This document shows, piece by piece, positions 8,021 to 18,613 of a DNA stretch of 64,000 nt. The translations under genes were made by a program, and so were the position numbers. The notes beneath the pieces were generated by a model. The model was not told where the DNA came from. It saw only the letters and a program-made list of their open reading frames with translations, and did no database searches. Position 1 is the first letter of the stretch, and each line of letters begins with the position of its first letter. Location of the stretch: NCBI RefSeq assembly GCF_029889885.1, contig NZ_JARANY010000004.1, forward strand, positions 62,001 to 126,000, written 5' to 3'. This stretch comes from Chromohalobacter sp. 296-RDG (GTDB taxonomy: Bacteria > Pseudomonadota > Gammaproteobacteria > Pseudomonadales > Halomonadaceae).

Positions 8021-9520
8021 ATGAGCAGCCGCCATCCGGCGCCAAGGCGTCTTGCCGCCATCGACCTCGGCTCGAACAGCTTCCACCTGCTGGTCGCCAA
8101 TCATTACGCCGGTCAGCTCCAGGTCGTCGCCAAGCTCGGCGAGAAGGTACAGCTGGCAGCCGGGCTCGACGCCGAAGAGTACCTCGATGACGCCGCTTCA
8201 GAGCGAGCCCTTGCCTGCCTGGAGCGCTTCGCCCCCTACCTGAGTGGCCTCGACGCTGGCGACGTGCGCATCGTGGGCACCAACGCCTTGCGCGCGGCAT
8301 ACAACCGTCAGACGCTGATCGACCGAGCCGAGGCGCTGATCGGCCATCCCATCGAGATCATCGCCGGCCGCGAGGAAGCGCGCCTTGTCTATCTGGGCGC
8401 CGCACATGCGTTGGCGGAAGTACACGGACGCCGACTCATCGTCGACATCGGCGGCGGCTCCACCGAGCTCATTATCGGCGAGCGTTTCGAGCCCCTGGCG
8501 TTGGAAAGCTTGCACATGGGCTGCGTGGCCTATACGCGACGCTTCTTCGCCGACGGCGCGATCACCGAGCGGCGCTTTCGCGATGCCGAACTCGCTGCGC
8601 GTTCGGAGCTCGCCAACATTCGGCGCCCCTATCAAGAGCTCGGCTGGCAGGACCCGGTCGGCTCCAGTGGCACCATCAAGGCCATCGCCGCCGTGCAGGC
8701 CGCGAGCGGAGACGCGCCGGAAGGTATGATCACGCGCCAGGGACTACAGAACCTGCGTAGCCGACTACTAAAGTGCAAGAAGCTCGACAAGGTCGTCATG
8801 GAAGGGCTCAAGAGCGACCGAGCCCGGGTATTTCCGGCGGGCGTGGCGATTCTGTGCGCCATCTTCGAGGCCTTCGAACTCGAACGCATGCGCTACTCGG
8901 ATGGCGCCCTGCGCGAAGGCGTGCTGTATGATCTTCTCGGCCGCAATACCGCCGAGGATTCCCGAGCCTCGGCGCTACTCACGCTGCGTCGGCGTTTTGA
9001 CGTCGACACGCGTCAAGCAAACAATGTGCGCGCCACTGCCGTGCAACTCTGCGAGCACGTCGCCGACATCTGGCCGTTGAGCCAGGAGCAGCGTCAGTTC
9101 CTGGCCTGGGCCGCCGAGTTGCACGAAGTTGGCCTCGCGGTCTCGCACAGTCAGTTTCATCGCCACGGCGCCTATCTGCTCGAAAACTCCGACCTGGCCG
9201 GTTTTTCGCGTCCCGAGCAACAGTCTCTGGCCTTTCTGGTGCGCGCCCATCGACGCAAGTTTCCCGCCAAGGAACTCGATGCCCTGCCTGCCGCCACGCG
9301 ATCGACCTATGCACGACTAGCGCGACTTCTGCGCCTAGCGGTGGCCCTCAATCATTCGCGCCCCGAGGCGCCCGTCCTCGATGTCCGCCTCCAGGCCGAT
9401 GGCGAGACCCTATATGTGTATCTCGATCAGGCCAGCGACCGACCGCTGTTGATGGCCGACCTCGATCAGGAAGCGCGCTATCAACGCAATGCCGGCTTTT
9501 CGCTGGTTATCGATGCCTAG
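8021..9520 (+). CDS. ppx: exopolyphosphatase / guanosine pentaphosphate phosphatase
   Basis: This 499-aa protein of the ASKHA phosphatase superfamily degrades polyphosphate from its ends and may convert pppGpp to ppGpp. LAAIDLGSNSFHLLVA (phosphate-1 motif, about residues 9-24) and IVDIGGGSTELIIGE (phosphate-2) frame the active site, and a C-terminal HD-like helical domain follows (AAELHEVGLAVSHSQFHRHG). ATG 8021 has AAGGA seven nt upstream, better than the earlier in-frame start. Its last 14 nt overlap the tail of convergent tilS. Confidence 0.92.
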   Translation: MSSRHPAPRRLAAIDLGSNSFHLLVANHYAGQLQVVAKLGEKVQLAAGLDAEEYLDDAASERALACLERFAPYLSGLDAGDVRIVGTNALRAAYNRQTLIDRAEALIGHPIEIIAGREEARLVYLGAAHALAEVHGRRLIVDIGGGSTELIIGERFEPLALESLHMGCVAYTRRFFADGAITERRFRDAELAARSELANIRRPYQELGWQDPVGSSGTIKAIAAVQAASGDAPEGMITRQGLQNLRSRLLKCKKLDKVVMEGLKSDRARVFPAGVAILCAIFEAFELERMRYSDGALREGVLYDLLGRNTAEDSRASALLTLRRRFDVDTRQANNVRATAVQLCEHVADIWPLSQEQRQFLAWAAELHEVGLAVSHSQFHRHGAYLLENSDLAGFSRPEQQSLAFLVRAHRRKFPAKELDALPAATRSTYARLARLLRLAVALNHSRPEAPVLDVRLQADGETLYVYLDQASDRPLLMADLDQEARYQRNAGFSLVIDA

Positions 9521-10820
9521 ACGCATCAGCATCATCAGGCATCGCCCGCAGCCGCCAGCCTTCGGCGGCGGCGATGCCCAGCACCCCGACCAGGGTATCG
9601 TCCTCCCAGGCCAGCCACAGGCGTTCGCGCTGCCACGGTGGAACGTGGCGCTCCTGCAGCAAGCGCTTGAGATCGCGCCGCCCGCGCCCTGGGAGACGCA
9701 GCGTCTCGCCACCCCGACGCAAACGCAGCGTGAGACTGACATCACGCAGAGGATCGGGAAGCAGTTGCCACGCCAGCGGACCCAGCGGTGTCACCAGGGG
9801 CGCGCGGCCATCCCAGGTCAGGAAGGTATCCGCCACCGGTGGTGCGTCCAGCGGTGCCAGCAGATAGAGATGCCCTCGCCAGCGCCTGGCTTGCGCGCCC
9901 GGCCAATCGATATGGACCTGAGCATCGTCGCGGGCCTGCAATTGATCGAGCAAGCTTTCGAGGCGCGCGCGCGGTGGCGTGGGCAGGGAGAGTCGCCGAC
10001 AGGCATGGCGTACCAGCAGACGCTGGCGGGGCCGGGAAAGCGCCAGGAGATCCGCCACCGACAAGCAGGCAGCATCGTCTCCCAATGCCTGCAAGGTGTC
10101 TTCGGCCAGTTCTTCCAGCAGCGCATCGCTCTCGCCTAGGTGCTCGGCGGTGCGCGCCAGCGATGTCGCCGCGCCCGGCCAGCGTGCCGCCAGCGCTGGC
10201 ATGACCGTGTGGCGCAGATAGTTGCGATCGAAGCGCTCATCGGCGTTGGACGGATCCTCGACCCAACTTAAATCGCGTGTCGCGGCTTCACGCTCCAGCG
10301 CTGCACGCGTCACGGATAGCCACGGCCGGACCATGTAACGCTCCTGCCACTCGCGCCTCTCCGGCATGCCCGCCATGCCGCGCAAACCACTTCCGCGCAG
10401 TCCCGCCAGCAACAGGCCTTCGGCCTGATCGTCGGCATGCTGTGCCAGCAGCAGGGTGTCGCCCGGTGGGACACGGCGCGCATACGCTGCAAGCCGCGCC
10501 TCACGGGCATGAGCCTCGAGGCCGTGCTCACCACGTACCACCGTGACACGCTCGACGAAGAGCGGCACGCCCAGGCGTGAACAAAGCGCTCGACAATGAC
10601 GCTCGAAATCCTCGGCGGCCGGCTGCAGGTGATGATTGACGTGCACCGCATAGAGCGGCCGTGGGTGACGACGACACGCCGCCACCGCCAACGTCAGCAT
10701 CAAGGAGGAATCCAGGCCGCCTGACAGCGCCACCCAAACGCAACGCCCCGGCGAGGTCATCGCCAGGGCGTCGTCGACAAGGGCATCGGGGGAAGACGAT
10801 GTGTTATTGGGGCGCGCCAT
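9507..10820 (-). CDS. tilS: tRNA(Ile)-lysidine synthetase
   Basis: TilS attaches lysine to C34 of the AUA-reading tRNA-Ile. The PP-loop ATP motif is [14 protein letters not shown] near residues 32-45, followed by VHVNHHLQP and [12 protein letters not shown]. The C-terminal TilS domain includes [18 protein letters not shown]. The length is 437 aa. Its start lies 17 nt inside the end of accA, so the genes are probably translationally coupled, a common accA-tilS pairing. Confidence 0.93.
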   Translation of the reverse strand: MARPNNTSSSPDALVDDALAMTSPGRCVWVALSGGLDSSLMLTLAVAACRRHPRPLYAVHVNHHLQPAAEDFERHCRALCSRLGVPLFVERVTVVRGEHGLEAHAREARLAAYARRVPPGDTLLLAQHADDQAEGLLLAGLRGSGLRGMAGMPERREWQERYMVRPWLSVTRAALEREAATRDLSWVEDPSNADERFDRNYLRHTVMPALAARWPGAATSLARTAEHLGESDALLEELAEDTLQALGDDAACLSVADLLALSRPRQRLLVRHACRRLSLPTPPRARLESLLDQLQARDDAQVHIDWPGAQARRWRGHLYLLAPLDAPPVADTFLTWDGRAPLVTPLGPLAWQLLPDPLRDVSLTLRLRRGGETLRLPGRGRRDLKRLLQERHVPPWQRERLWLAWEDDTLVGVLGIAAAEGWRLRAMPDDADASRHR

Positions 10821-11757
10821 AACTCATCAGTCGCTCATAGCGACGCGACAACAGGGCGTCCGTCTCCATGGCCTCCAGCCGCTCGAGGCTCGCGCCGAGG
10901 GCGTCCTTGATGCCATCGGCCATCTTCTGCGGATTGCGGTGCGCGCCCCCCAGCGGCTCCTTGATCAGGGTATCGACGAAGCCCAGCTCCTTGAGGCGCT
11001 CGGCGGTAATACCCATCGCTTGCGCCGCCTCGGAGGCCTTTTCGGCGCTCTTCCACAGGATCGAGGCACAGCCTTCCGGGGAAATGACCGCATAGGTCGA
11101 ATACTGCAGCATCTGCAGCTCATCGCAGACACCGATCGCCAGGGCGCCACCGGAGCCACCCTCGCCCACGACGGTGGAGATGATCGGCGTCTTGAGGCGC
11201 GACATGACCGCCAGATTGTATGCTATGGCCTCGCTCTGGCCGCGCTCCTCGGCGTCGATTCCCGGATAGGCGCCGGGAGTATCGATGAAGGTCAAGACCG
11301 GCATCTGGAAGCGCTCGGCCATTTCCATCAGCCGGCACGCCTTGCGATAGCCTTCCGGGCGCGGCATACCGAAGTTGCGCCGCACTTTCTCTTTGACATC
11401 ACGCCCCTTCTGATGACCGATGACCATCACCGGTTTATCATCGAGGCGCGCCACGCCACCCACGATGGCGGCGTCATCGGCAAAGTGACGATCGCCATGC
11501 AACTCGTCGAAATCCTCGAACAAGTTGTCGAGGTAATCCAGCATGTAAGGACGCTGAGGATGACGCGAGAGCTGCGATACCTGCCAGGCGCTGAGGTCGC
11601 GAAAAATCGATTCGGTGAGCTTGTGATTCTTGTCTTCAAGCTTGCCGATTTCGTCGCTCAAGCTGATACGGCTGTCGTTACCGACCAGACGTAGTTCATC
11701 GATCTTGGCTTCCAGCTCGGCGATCGGCTGTTCAAAGTCCAGGTAGTTGGGATTCAT
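10804..11757 (-). CDS. accA: acetyl-CoA carboxylase carboxyltransferase subunit alpha
   Basis: AccA is half of the carboxyltransferase that makes malonyl-CoA, the first step of fatty acid synthesis. The 317-aa protein starts [19 protein letters not shown] and contains [20 protein letters not shown] and [12 protein letters not shown], the crotonase-like core. I chose ATG 11757; the upstream extension is not conserved. It is followed directly by tilS and preceded by dnaE across 172 nt. Confidence 0.96.
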   Translation of the reverse strand: MNPNYLDFEQPIAELEAKIDELRLVGNDSRISLSDEIGKLEDKNHKLTESIFRDLSAWQVSQLSRHPQRPYMLDYLDNLFEDFDELHGDRHFADDAAIVGGVARLDDKPVMVIGHQKGRDVKEKVRRNFGMPRPEGYRKACRLMEMAERFQMPVLTFIDTPGAYPGIDAEERGQSEAIAYNLAVMSRLKTPIISTVVGEGGSGGALAIGVCDELQMLQYSTYAVISPEGCASILWKSAEKASEAAQAMGITAERLKELGFVDTLIKEPLGGAHRNPQKMADGIKDALGASLERLEAMETDALLSRRYERLMSYGAPQ

Positions 11758-11929
11758 AGAACGTCTACTTTGTGGTCTTGGGCAGCCCGGGGCCGCACGT
11801 CCGATGTCGCGCGAGGCGACGCTGTGACGGACAGGGCATGGCGCCAACCGGCCGTAAACCGGCATTATCGCACCCTGAACGCATCACGCAAGACACCGCG
11901 CGCCAGCACCATGGCCAGCGATGACGGAA

Positions 11930-14900
11930 TCACCCACGATAACGCAGCGTAACCGCCTCCTGTCCCTCCACTTCGCGCAGGGCGATAAGTAAGTCGTCGC
12001 TGGGCGATACGCGCCAGGGCTCACCCAGTTCCAGCACGCCGCTGGCCTGGGGGTTGCGGTAGCGCACGCGTACCGGCAGCCCCTGAGGATCCCGCCACCG
12101 CGTCAAGCTATCTTGCAAATTGCGCGCGAAACGTCCATTGAGACGCGTGCCGTCCACCGCGAGTTCCACGGCCTCGCCATAGCGCGTACGCGCATCGACC
12201 ATCGGCGTCACTTCCTTGCCACGCAGGCGCAGCCCGCCCGAATAATCGTCGGTACTCACTTCACCTTCGATGATCAGGACGTCATCGGCGCCGAGTTTGC
12301 CACGCATCTGCTCGTACATCTCGCCGAACAGCGAGGCCTCGATACGTCCGGTACGGTCATCCAGGGTAATGAAGGCCATGGTGTCGCCGCGCTTGGACTT
12401 CATGGTGCGCATGGCCACCACCAGCCCCGCGACACGCTGCGACTCGCCGCGCTGCGGTTTCAGATCGACGATGCGTGTCGACACGAAACGCTTGAGCTCG
12501 CTTTCGTACTCGTCGATGGGGTGGCCGGTCAGGTAGAGGCCCAGGGTATCTTTCTCTCCCGCCAGGCGCTCTTTATCTGACCAGTCGCGGGCATGGTGAT
12601 AGTCGGCGTAGACATCGCCACTTTCCGGTTCGACGAAGGCGTCGCCGAACATGTCGATCATCCCCGCGCTGGCATTGGCATTGCTCTGCGACGCCGCCTT
12701 GAGCGCGGCATCCAGCGACGCCATCAACACCGCCCGGGTCGGCCCCAGGTTATCCAGCGCACCGGAGCGGATCAACGCCTCCAGCGTACGCTTGTTGAGG
12801 CGCTTGGCGTCGACACGGCGACAAAAATCGAACAGGTCGTCGAAAGCGCCGTCAGCCTCGCGCGCCTCGACGATCGCCCCGATGGGCCCTTCACCGACGC
12901 CGCGAATCGCGCCCAAACCATATACGACGCGATTTTGCTCATCGACGGTGAACTTGTAGCTGCCGATGTTGACGTCCGGCGGCGTGACCGTCAGCCCCTG
13001 CTTGCGGCATTCCTCGATCAGCGGCACGACCTTGTCGAGATTATCCATCTCGGTGGACAACACCGCTGCCATGAAGGGGGCAGGATAATGCGCCTTGAGC
13101 CACGCCGTCTGGTACGAGACCAGGCCGTAGGCTGCCGAATGCGACTTGTTGAACCCGTAACCGGCAAATTTTTCCACCAGGTCGAAGAGGTTGCCGGCCA
13201 GGTCCTTGTCGACACCGTTGGCGGCGCACCCTTCCATGAAACCGGCACGCTGCTTGGCCATTTCCTCGGGCTTCTTCTTGCCCATGGCGCGGCGCAGCAT
13301 GTCGGCCTGGCCCAGGCTGTAACCCGCTATCACCTGGGCGATCTGCATCACCTGCTCTTGATAGAGGATGATGCCATAGGTGGGACCAAGCACCGGCTTG
13401 AGCAACTCGTGCTGGTAATCCGGGTGTGGATAGGCGACCTCGGCGCGACCATGCTTGCGATTGATGAAGTCGTCGACCATGCCGGATTGCAGCGGCCCCG
13501 GACGGAACAGTGCCACCAGGGCGATCATGTCCTCCAGCGAGTCCGGCTGCAGGCGTTTGATCAGCTCCTTCATGCCACGCGATTCGAGCTGGAAGACCGC
13601 CGTTGTCTCGGCCTTCTTGAGCATATCGAAGGTCGGCACGTCATCGAGCGGGATCGACGCGATATCCAGCGGCCCCTGACCTTCGCGGGCGCGCACCGTA
13701 TCGACCATCTCCAGCGCCCAGTCGATGATCGTCAGCGTGCGCAACCCCAGGAAGTCGAACTTGACCAGCCCGGCTTCCTCTATGTCATTCTTGTCGTACT
13801 GCACTACCAGCCCGCTGCCGTCTTCCTCACACAGCAGTGGCGAGAAATCGGTCAGCTTGGTGGGCGCAATCACCACCCCGCCGGCGTGCTTGCCGGTGCC
13901 GCGCGTGATCCCCTCGAGCTGGAGCGCCATGTCCCAGATTTCCTGGGATTCCTCATCGTTGTCCAGATATTCCTTGAGCGACGGCTCCTGCTCGATGGCC
14001 TTGGTCAGCGTCATGCCAACCTCGAAAGGGATCAGCTTGGATAGTTTGTCGCCCATCGAATACGGCTTGCCCTGGGCACGGGCCACGTCGCGCACCACGG
14101 CCTTGGCGGCCATGGTGCCGAAGGTCACGATCTGCGAGACGGCGTCTCGCCCATAACGGCTGGCCACGTATTCGATGACCCGGTCGCGCTTCTCCATGCA
14201 GAAGTCGACGTCGAAGTCGGGCATCGACACGCGTTCCGGGTTGAGGAAACGTTCGAACAGTAGATCGTACTCGAGCGGGTCCAGGTCGGTGATCTTGAGG
14301 GCGTAGGCGACCAACGAGCCAGCTCCCGAGCCACGCCCTGGCCCCACCGGAATGTCGTTATCCTTGGCCCACTGGATGAAGTCCATGACGATCAGAAAGT
14401 ACCCGGGGAAGCCCATCTCGAGAATGATATTGAGCTCGAAGTCGAGCCGCTCGCGATAGGCCCCCTCGTACTCACTGAGGTCGCGCCCGGGATAGATCGG
14501 CGTCTCGCCGGTAAAGAGCTTTTCGAGCCGCTCGGTGAGGCCGTCGTGGGAGATCTTGCGGAAGAAGCTCTCCATGCTCATGCCATCCGGCACCGAATAC
14601 TCGGGCAGGAAGATTTCACCCAACGGTACATCGACGTTGCAGCGCGCAGCGATCATCACGCTGTTCTCCAGCGCTTCGGGAAGATCGGCGAACAGCTCGG
14701 CCATTTCTTGCGGGCTCTTCAGGTACTGCTCTTCACTGTAGTGGCGTTCGCGTCGTGGATCGTCGAGCGCCTTGCCCTCGCCGATCGCCACTCGCGTTTC
14801 GTGGGCCCAGAACCCCTCGCGGGTCAGGAAACGGACGTCATTGGTCGCCACGACCGGTGTCTGGGTGTCGGCCGCCAGTGCCACCGACAGATGCAGGCAT

Positions 14901-15436
14901 TCCTCATCATGTTCGCGCCCGGTGCGCTGGATTTCCAGATAAAACCGCCCGGGGAAGGCGGCGTTCCAGGCATCGCACAGCTCGCGGGCCGCCTGGCCGT
15001 GTTCGGTCAGAAGATGACGCCCGATCTCTCCTTCACGGGCACCGGACAAAGCGATCAACCCCGCGCTGCGCTCGAAGATCCACTCCTTCTTGAGGATCCC
15101 CTGACCACGCTGCTGCCCCTCGCTCCAGCCCTGAGATATCAACTCAGTGAGATGGCGATAACCGTCGTTGTCCATCGCCAACAGCGTCAAGCGGTAAGGA
15201 TGCGCCTCGTCGTGAGGATTCTCCATCCACAGGTCGGCGCCGATGATCGGCTTGAGGCCCGCGCCTTGCGTGCCCTTGTAGGCCTTGACCAGGCCGAACA
15301 GGTTGGAATCGTCGGTCACGGCCACGGCCGGCATGCCGCTTTCGGCCGTCGCCTCGATCAGCGGCTTCAAGCGCACCAGGCCATCGACCAGGGAATATTC
15401 ACTGTGCACACGCAGATGAACGAAAGGCGTAGTCAT
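11930..15436 (-). CDS. dnaE: DNA polymerase III subunit alpha
   Basis: This is the replicative polymerase catalytic subunit, 1168 aa against 1160 in E. coli. An N-terminal PHP domain begins FVHLRVHSEYSLVDG. The palm has PDFDVDFCMEKR at about residues 404-415 with the catalytic aspartates, then come fingers, a helix-hairpin-helix, and an OB-fold around residue 1000. The gene follows rnhB across 80 nt and precedes accA, as in E. coli. Confidence 0.97.
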   Translation of the reverse strand: MTTPFVHLRVHSEYSLVDGLVRLKPLIEATAESGMPAVAVTDDSNLFGLVKAYKGTQGAGLKPIIGADLWMENPHDEAHPYRLTLLAMDNDGYRHLTELISQGWSEGQQRGQGILKKEWIFERSAGLIALSGAREGEIGRHLLTEHGQAARELCDAWNAAFPGRFYLEIQRTGREHDEECLHLSVALAADTQTPVVATNDVRFLTREGFWAHETRVAIGEGKALDDPRRERHYSEEQYLKSPQEMAELFADLPEALENSVMIAARCNVDVPLGEIFLPEYSVPDGMSMESFFRKISHDGLTERLEKLFTGETPIYPGRDLSEYEGAYRERLDFELNIILEMGFPGYFLIVMDFIQWAKDNDIPVGPGRGSGAGSLVAYALKITDLDPLEYDLLFERFLNPERVSMPDFDVDFCMEKRDRVIEYVASRYGRDAVSQIVTFGTMAAKAVVRDVARAQGKPYSMGDKLSKLIPFEVGMTLTKAIEQEPSLKEYLDNDEESQEIWDMALQLEGITRGTGKHAGGVVIAPTKLTDFSPLLCEEDGSGLVVQYDKNDIEEAGLVKFDFLGLRTLTIIDWALEMVDTVRAREGQGPLDIASIPLDDVPTFDMLKKAETTAVFQLESRGMKELIKRLQPDSLEDMIALVALFRPGPLQSGMVDDFINRKHGRAEVAYPHPDYQHELLKPVLGPTYGIILYQEQVMQIAQVIAGYSLGQADMLRRAMGKKKPEEMAKQRAGFMEGCAANGVDKDLAGNLFDLVEKFAGYGFNKSHSAAYGLVSYQTAWLKAHYPAPFMAAVLSTEMDNLDKVVPLIEECRKQGLTVTPPDVNIGSYKFTVDEQNRVVYGLGAIRGVGEGPIGAIVEAREADGAFDDLFDFCRRVDAKRLNKRTLEALIRSGALDNLGPTRAVLMASLDAALKAASQSNANASAGMIDMFGDAFVEPESGDVYADYHHARDWSDKERLAGEKDTLGLYLTGHPIDEYESELKRFVSTRIVDLKPQRGESQRVAGLVVAMRTMKSKRGDTMAFITLDDRTGRIEASLFGEMYEQMRGKLGADDVLIIEGEVSTDDYSGGLRLRGKEVTPMVDARTRYGEAVELAVDGTRLNGRFARNLQDSLTRWRDPQGLPVRVRYRNPQASGVLELGEPWRVSPSDDLLIALREVEGQEAVTLRYRG

Positions 15437-15516
15437 GACGAGCTCTTGAGACGCAACGGACGATGCCGTCCGGGCGACACCTTCCTGAATGAATTGGGTA
15501 ACAGCGTGATGTGGCG

Positions 15517-16119
15517 CTACGCCGGCAGCAGCTGCTTGACCGGCGCAAACGAGCGGCGATGCTCATCGAGCGGCCCCAGGCGCTCGAGCGCCTCGCGGTG
15601 CTCACGGGTAGGATAGCCCTTGTGGCGCGCGAGTCCATACTCGGGATGGCGCTCGTGCAGGGCGAGCATCTGAGCGTCGCGCGTCACTTTGGCCAGAATC
15701 GAGGCAGCGCCGATGGCGGCATGGCGTTGGTCGCCCTTGACCACGCACTGCCCTGGCACATGATGCCCCGGCATCCGATTGCCGTCCACCAGCAGATATT
15801 CCGCCGCCACCGGCAGGGCATCGATGGCACGCCGCATGGCCAGATGCGTCGCGTGGTGGATGTTGTGCGTGTCAATCTCGGCGGGCGACGCTTCGCCTAT
15901 CGCGAAGGCCGTCGCGTGTTGGCGAATGGCCTCGGCCAATGCCAGGCGGCGTTTTTCGCTGAGAGTCTTGGAGTCGGCCAGCCCCTCGATGGGTCGCGCC
16001 GGATCGAGAATCACCGCGGCCGCGACTACGCTGCCCACCAAAGGACCGCGCCCCACTTCATCGACGCCCGCCAGACACGCGCCCTGATAATCGATCACCA
16101 ACGGTGGCAGCTCCGTCAT
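15517..16119 (-). CDS. rnhB: ribonuclease HII
   Basis: RNase HII removes single ribonucleotides and RNA primers from RNA-DNA hybrids. The 200-aa protein shows the DEDD nuclease signature [12 protein letters not shown] near residues 18-29, SKTLSEKRR, and [15 protein letters not shown]. Its ATG overlaps the lpxB stop by 4 nt. Confidence 0.94.
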   Translation of the reverse strand: MTELPPLVIDYQGACLAGVDEVGRGPLVGSVVAAAVILDPARPIEGLADSKTLSEKRRLALAEAIRQHATAFAIGEASPAEIDTHNIHHATHLAMRRAIDALPVAAEYLLVDGNRMPGHHVPGQCVVKGDQRHAAIGAASILAKVTRDAQMLALHERHPEYGLARHKGYPTREHREALERLGPLDEHRRSFAPVKQLLPA

Positions 16120-17279
16120 GCGTTCTCCTCCTGTCGCGGCAAACGACCGTGGGTGATCAAGCCGTCGATGGCCTCGGCAGCGCGCTCGCTGGCACCACGC
16201 TGGAGCGTAGCGTGCAAGTCTGCAAAACGCATCTCCATCGCCTGGCGCTTGGCGTCGTCACCGAGCCATTCGAGCAACGCCGCGCCGATCGCCTCACTAC
16301 TGGCGGCGTCCTGTACCAGCTCGGGCACCAGGGTCTCCTGGGCAATCAGATTGGGCAGCGAGATCCAGTCGGTCTTGACCATGCGCTTGGCTAACCAGTG
16401 CGTGGTTGGCGCCATCTTGTAAGCCACCACCATGGGACGATGGCAGAGCATGGCTTCAAGCGCAGCGGTCCCAGATGCGAGCAGCACCGCATCGGCGGCG
16501 GTCATCGCCTGACGCGACTCGCCATCGCACAGAACGACGCTCTCACGGGCCGGATGATCGGCCAGCAGTACCTCGAGTTCTTCGCGACGTGCCGGAGACG
16601 CCGCCGGCACGATCACCTGCAAGTCGGGGATACGCTCACGCAACCAGGCGACGCTCTCCAGAAATGTAGGTCCCAAAAAGCGGATTTCGTTACTGCGTGA
16701 GCCTGGCAACAACGCCAGCAACGGCGCTGTGGGCGACAACCCCAGTGCCGCGCGTGCCGCCTGACGATCGTTGACCAACGGCAGTTCATCGGCCAGCGGA
16801 TGGCCGACGAAGGCCACCGGCACATCATGGCGCGCATAAAAAGCCGCCTCGAAGGGCAGGAAGGTGAGCATGGCATCGACCGACTGGGCAATACTCTTCA
16901 CTCGGCCCTGGCGCCACGCCCAGACCGAAGGGCTGACGTAATGCGCAGTAGGGATGCCGACAATACGCAATTGGCGCTCGAGCCCCAGATTGAAGTCGGG
17001 GGCATCGATACCGATCATCGCGTCCGGCTGCCAAGCCAGGGCATCACGCCGCAAATGCCGTCGAACCTTGATCAGGCCAGGCAAGTGCTTGAGCACCTCG
17101 ACCAGCCCCATGACCGATAGCGTCTCCAGCGGGTACAGCGAGTGCAAGCCTTCGGCGAGCATGCGTGGACCGCCGATACCGCGAAACTCGGCGTCGGGAT
17201 AGCGACGCTTCAGCGCCTGCATCAAGCCGGCGCCGAGGATATCGCCCGATAGCTCTCCCGCGACCAGGTAGATACGCAT
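16116..17279 (-). CDS. lpxB: lipid-A-disaccharide synthase
   Basis: LpxB joins UDP-2,3-diacylglucosamine and lipid X into the lipid A disaccharide at the inner membrane. The 387-aa GT19 glycosyltransferase starts [19 protein letters not shown] and has [22 protein letters not shown] and [10 protein letters not shown], all family hallmarks. It lies 12 nt downstream of lpxA and overlaps rnhB. Confidence 0.95.
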   Translation of the reverse strand: MRIYLVAGELSGDILGAGLMQALKRRYPDAEFRGIGGPRMLAEGLHSLYPLETLSVMGLVEVLKHLPGLIKVRRHLRRDALAWQPDAMIGIDAPDFNLGLERQLRIVGIPTAHYVSPSVWAWRQGRVKSIAQSVDAMLTFLPFEAAFYARHDVPVAFVGHPLADELPLVNDRQAARAALGLSPTAPLLALLPGSRSNEIRFLGPTFLESVAWLRERIPDLQVIVPAASPARREELEVLLADHPARESVVLCDGESRQAMTAADAVLLASGTAALEAMLCHRPMVVAYKMAPTTHWLAKRMVKTDWISLPNLIAQETLVPELVQDAASSEAIGAALLEWLGDDAKRQAMEMRFADLHATLQRGASERAAEAIDGLITHGRLPRQEENA

Positions 17280-17291
17280 GACGTGCCTCGT

Positions 17292-18059
17292 TCAGCGCGT
17301 GATACCGCGCTGGGAATTCTTCAGCGACGCCAGGAACGTCGCGACTTCCGGGCCTTCGAAATCGTTCGCGAGACGCTCCAGCGCTTGCTCCATGGTCAAT
17401 CCCTGGCGATAGACGGTGCGGTAAGCTTCTCCCAGCGCGCGCAGGGCCTCGCGCGAGAAACCGCGACGTTTGAGCCCCACCAGGTTGAGCCCATGCGCCT
17501 GCGCAGGATTGCCATTGACGATGATGTAGGCCGGGACATCCTTGGTGATGATCGACCCGCCACCGCACATGGCATGCGTACCGATATGGCAAAACTGATG
17601 GATCGCCGAGAGCCCCCCGAGGATAGCGTGATCGCCGATGGTGACATGTCCGGCCAAGGTCGCCTGGTTGGCAAGGATGCAATCATCGCCGATGACGCAG
17701 TCGTGCCCGACATGTGCGTAGGCCATGAAAAGATTGCGCGAGCCGATGACGGTTGCCTCTTTATCCTGCATTGTCCCGCGATGCAGGGTAACCCCTTCGC
17801 GCACGACATTGTCGTCACCCATCTCCAAACGAGTGGGTTCTCCGTCGTACTTCTTGTCCTGACAATCCTCGCCAACGGAGGCGAACTGGAAGATCCGATT
17901 GCGTTTCCCCAGGCGCGTGGGCCCCTTGAGCACCACGTGCGGACCGATCACCGTGCCTTCCCCGATTTCAACGTCGGGGCCGATCACGCAGAACGGGCCG
18001 ATGTCGACGTCATCGGACACACGCGCACTGGGGTCGACGATGGCGTTGGGATGAATCAA
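17292..18059 (-). CDS. lpxA: UDP-N-acetylglucosamine acyltransferase
   Basis: LpxA adds the first 3-hydroxyacyl chain to UDP-GlcNAc in lipid A synthesis. The 255-aa protein is made of hexapeptide repeats forming a left-handed beta-helix. HRGTMQDK (near residue 99) and [18 protein letters not shown] include the catalytic His region. Its ATG overlaps the fabZ stop by 4 nt. Confidence 0.95.
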   Translation of the reverse strand: MIHPNAIVDPSARVSDDVDIGPFCVIGPDVEIGEGTVIGPHVVLKGPTRLGKRNRIFQFASVGEDCQDKKYDGEPTRLEMGDDNVVREGVTLHRGTMQDKEATVIGSRNLFMAYAHVGHDCVIGDDCILANQATLAGHVTIGDHAILGGLSAIHQFCHIGTHAMCGGGSIITKDVPAYIIVNGNPAQAHGLNLVGLKRRGFSREALRALGEAYRTVYRQGLTMEQALERLANDFEGPEVATFLASLKNSQRGITR

Positions 18060-18499
18060 GCGACTTTCCTCTCGGCACAGATGATCTCGGCTTCGCAGGC
18101 CAGCTCGCCATCGACCGTGGCACGGCAGGCGAATTTCCAGATCCCGCGCTTGCTCATGATGACGTTGGCTTCCAATCGCAGTTGGTCGCCCGGCATCACC
18201 GGACGCTTGAAGCGCACGTTATCGCTTCCTACAAGATAATAGACATAACCGTCGGCGGGCATCTTGTCGACGGTTTTGAACCCGAGGATACCGCATGCCT
18301 GCGCCATGGCCTCGATGATCAACACACCGGGCATGATCGGATGATGCGGGAAATGTCCATTGAAAAATGGTTCGTTGATGCTGACATTCTTGTTGGCGAC
18401 GATCGACTCGCCGACCGTGATGTCCATGACGCGATCCACCAGCAAGAACGGATAACGATGCGGTAAATACTCACGGATCTCGTTGATGTCCATTACCAT
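18056..18499 (-). CDS. fabZ: 3-hydroxyacyl-ACP dehydratase
   Basis: FabZ dehydrates 3-hydroxyacyl-ACP in fatty acid elongation and competes with LpxA for substrate, which explains the linkage. The 147-aa hot-dog-fold protein has [13 protein letters not shown] and the active-site stretch [20 protein letters not shown] with catalytic His and Glu. Two in-frame ATGs are possible (18499, 18493); AGAGGT is 7 nt from the first, so I chose it. Confidence 0.95.
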   Translation of the reverse strand: MVMDINEIREYLPHRYPFLLVDRVMDITVGESIVANKNVSINEPFFNGHFPHHPIMPGVLIIEAMAQACGILGFKTVDKMPADGYVYYLVGSDNVRFKRPVMPGDQLRLEANVIMSKRGIWKFACRATVDGELACEAEIICAERKVA

Positions 18500-18523
18500 C
18501 GATACAACCTCTGAAATAACGAA

Positions 18524-18565
18524 GTGCCTGCCGTGAAGGCAGGCACACGAGGACGGAGTACTCCG
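18524..18565 (-). repeat. intercistronic hairpins between lpxD and fabZ
   Basis: GTGCCTGCC (18524-18532) and GGCAGGCAC (18538-18546) form a perfect 9-bp stem with a 5-nt loop, next to the palindrome CGGAGTACTCCG (18554-18565). No proper U-tract follows on the minus strand, so this may be a transcript stabiliser or a weak attenuator inside the operon, not a full terminator. Confidence 0.5.
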
Positions 18566-18613
18566 CCTATCTGGATGGGCAGGGATTATACAGACCCGCC
18601 TAGCTGGCAGCCA

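Noticed and set aside
12593-14044. 483-codon open frame on the plus strand inside dnaE
   Set aside because: It is antisense to conserved dnaE codons; GC-rich third positions keep the opposite frame open. No ribosome site and no recognisable protein.
18535-18600. fabZ-lpxD hairpins as a CRISPR or REP element
   Set aside because: Single copies only; no repeated units or spacers in the window.
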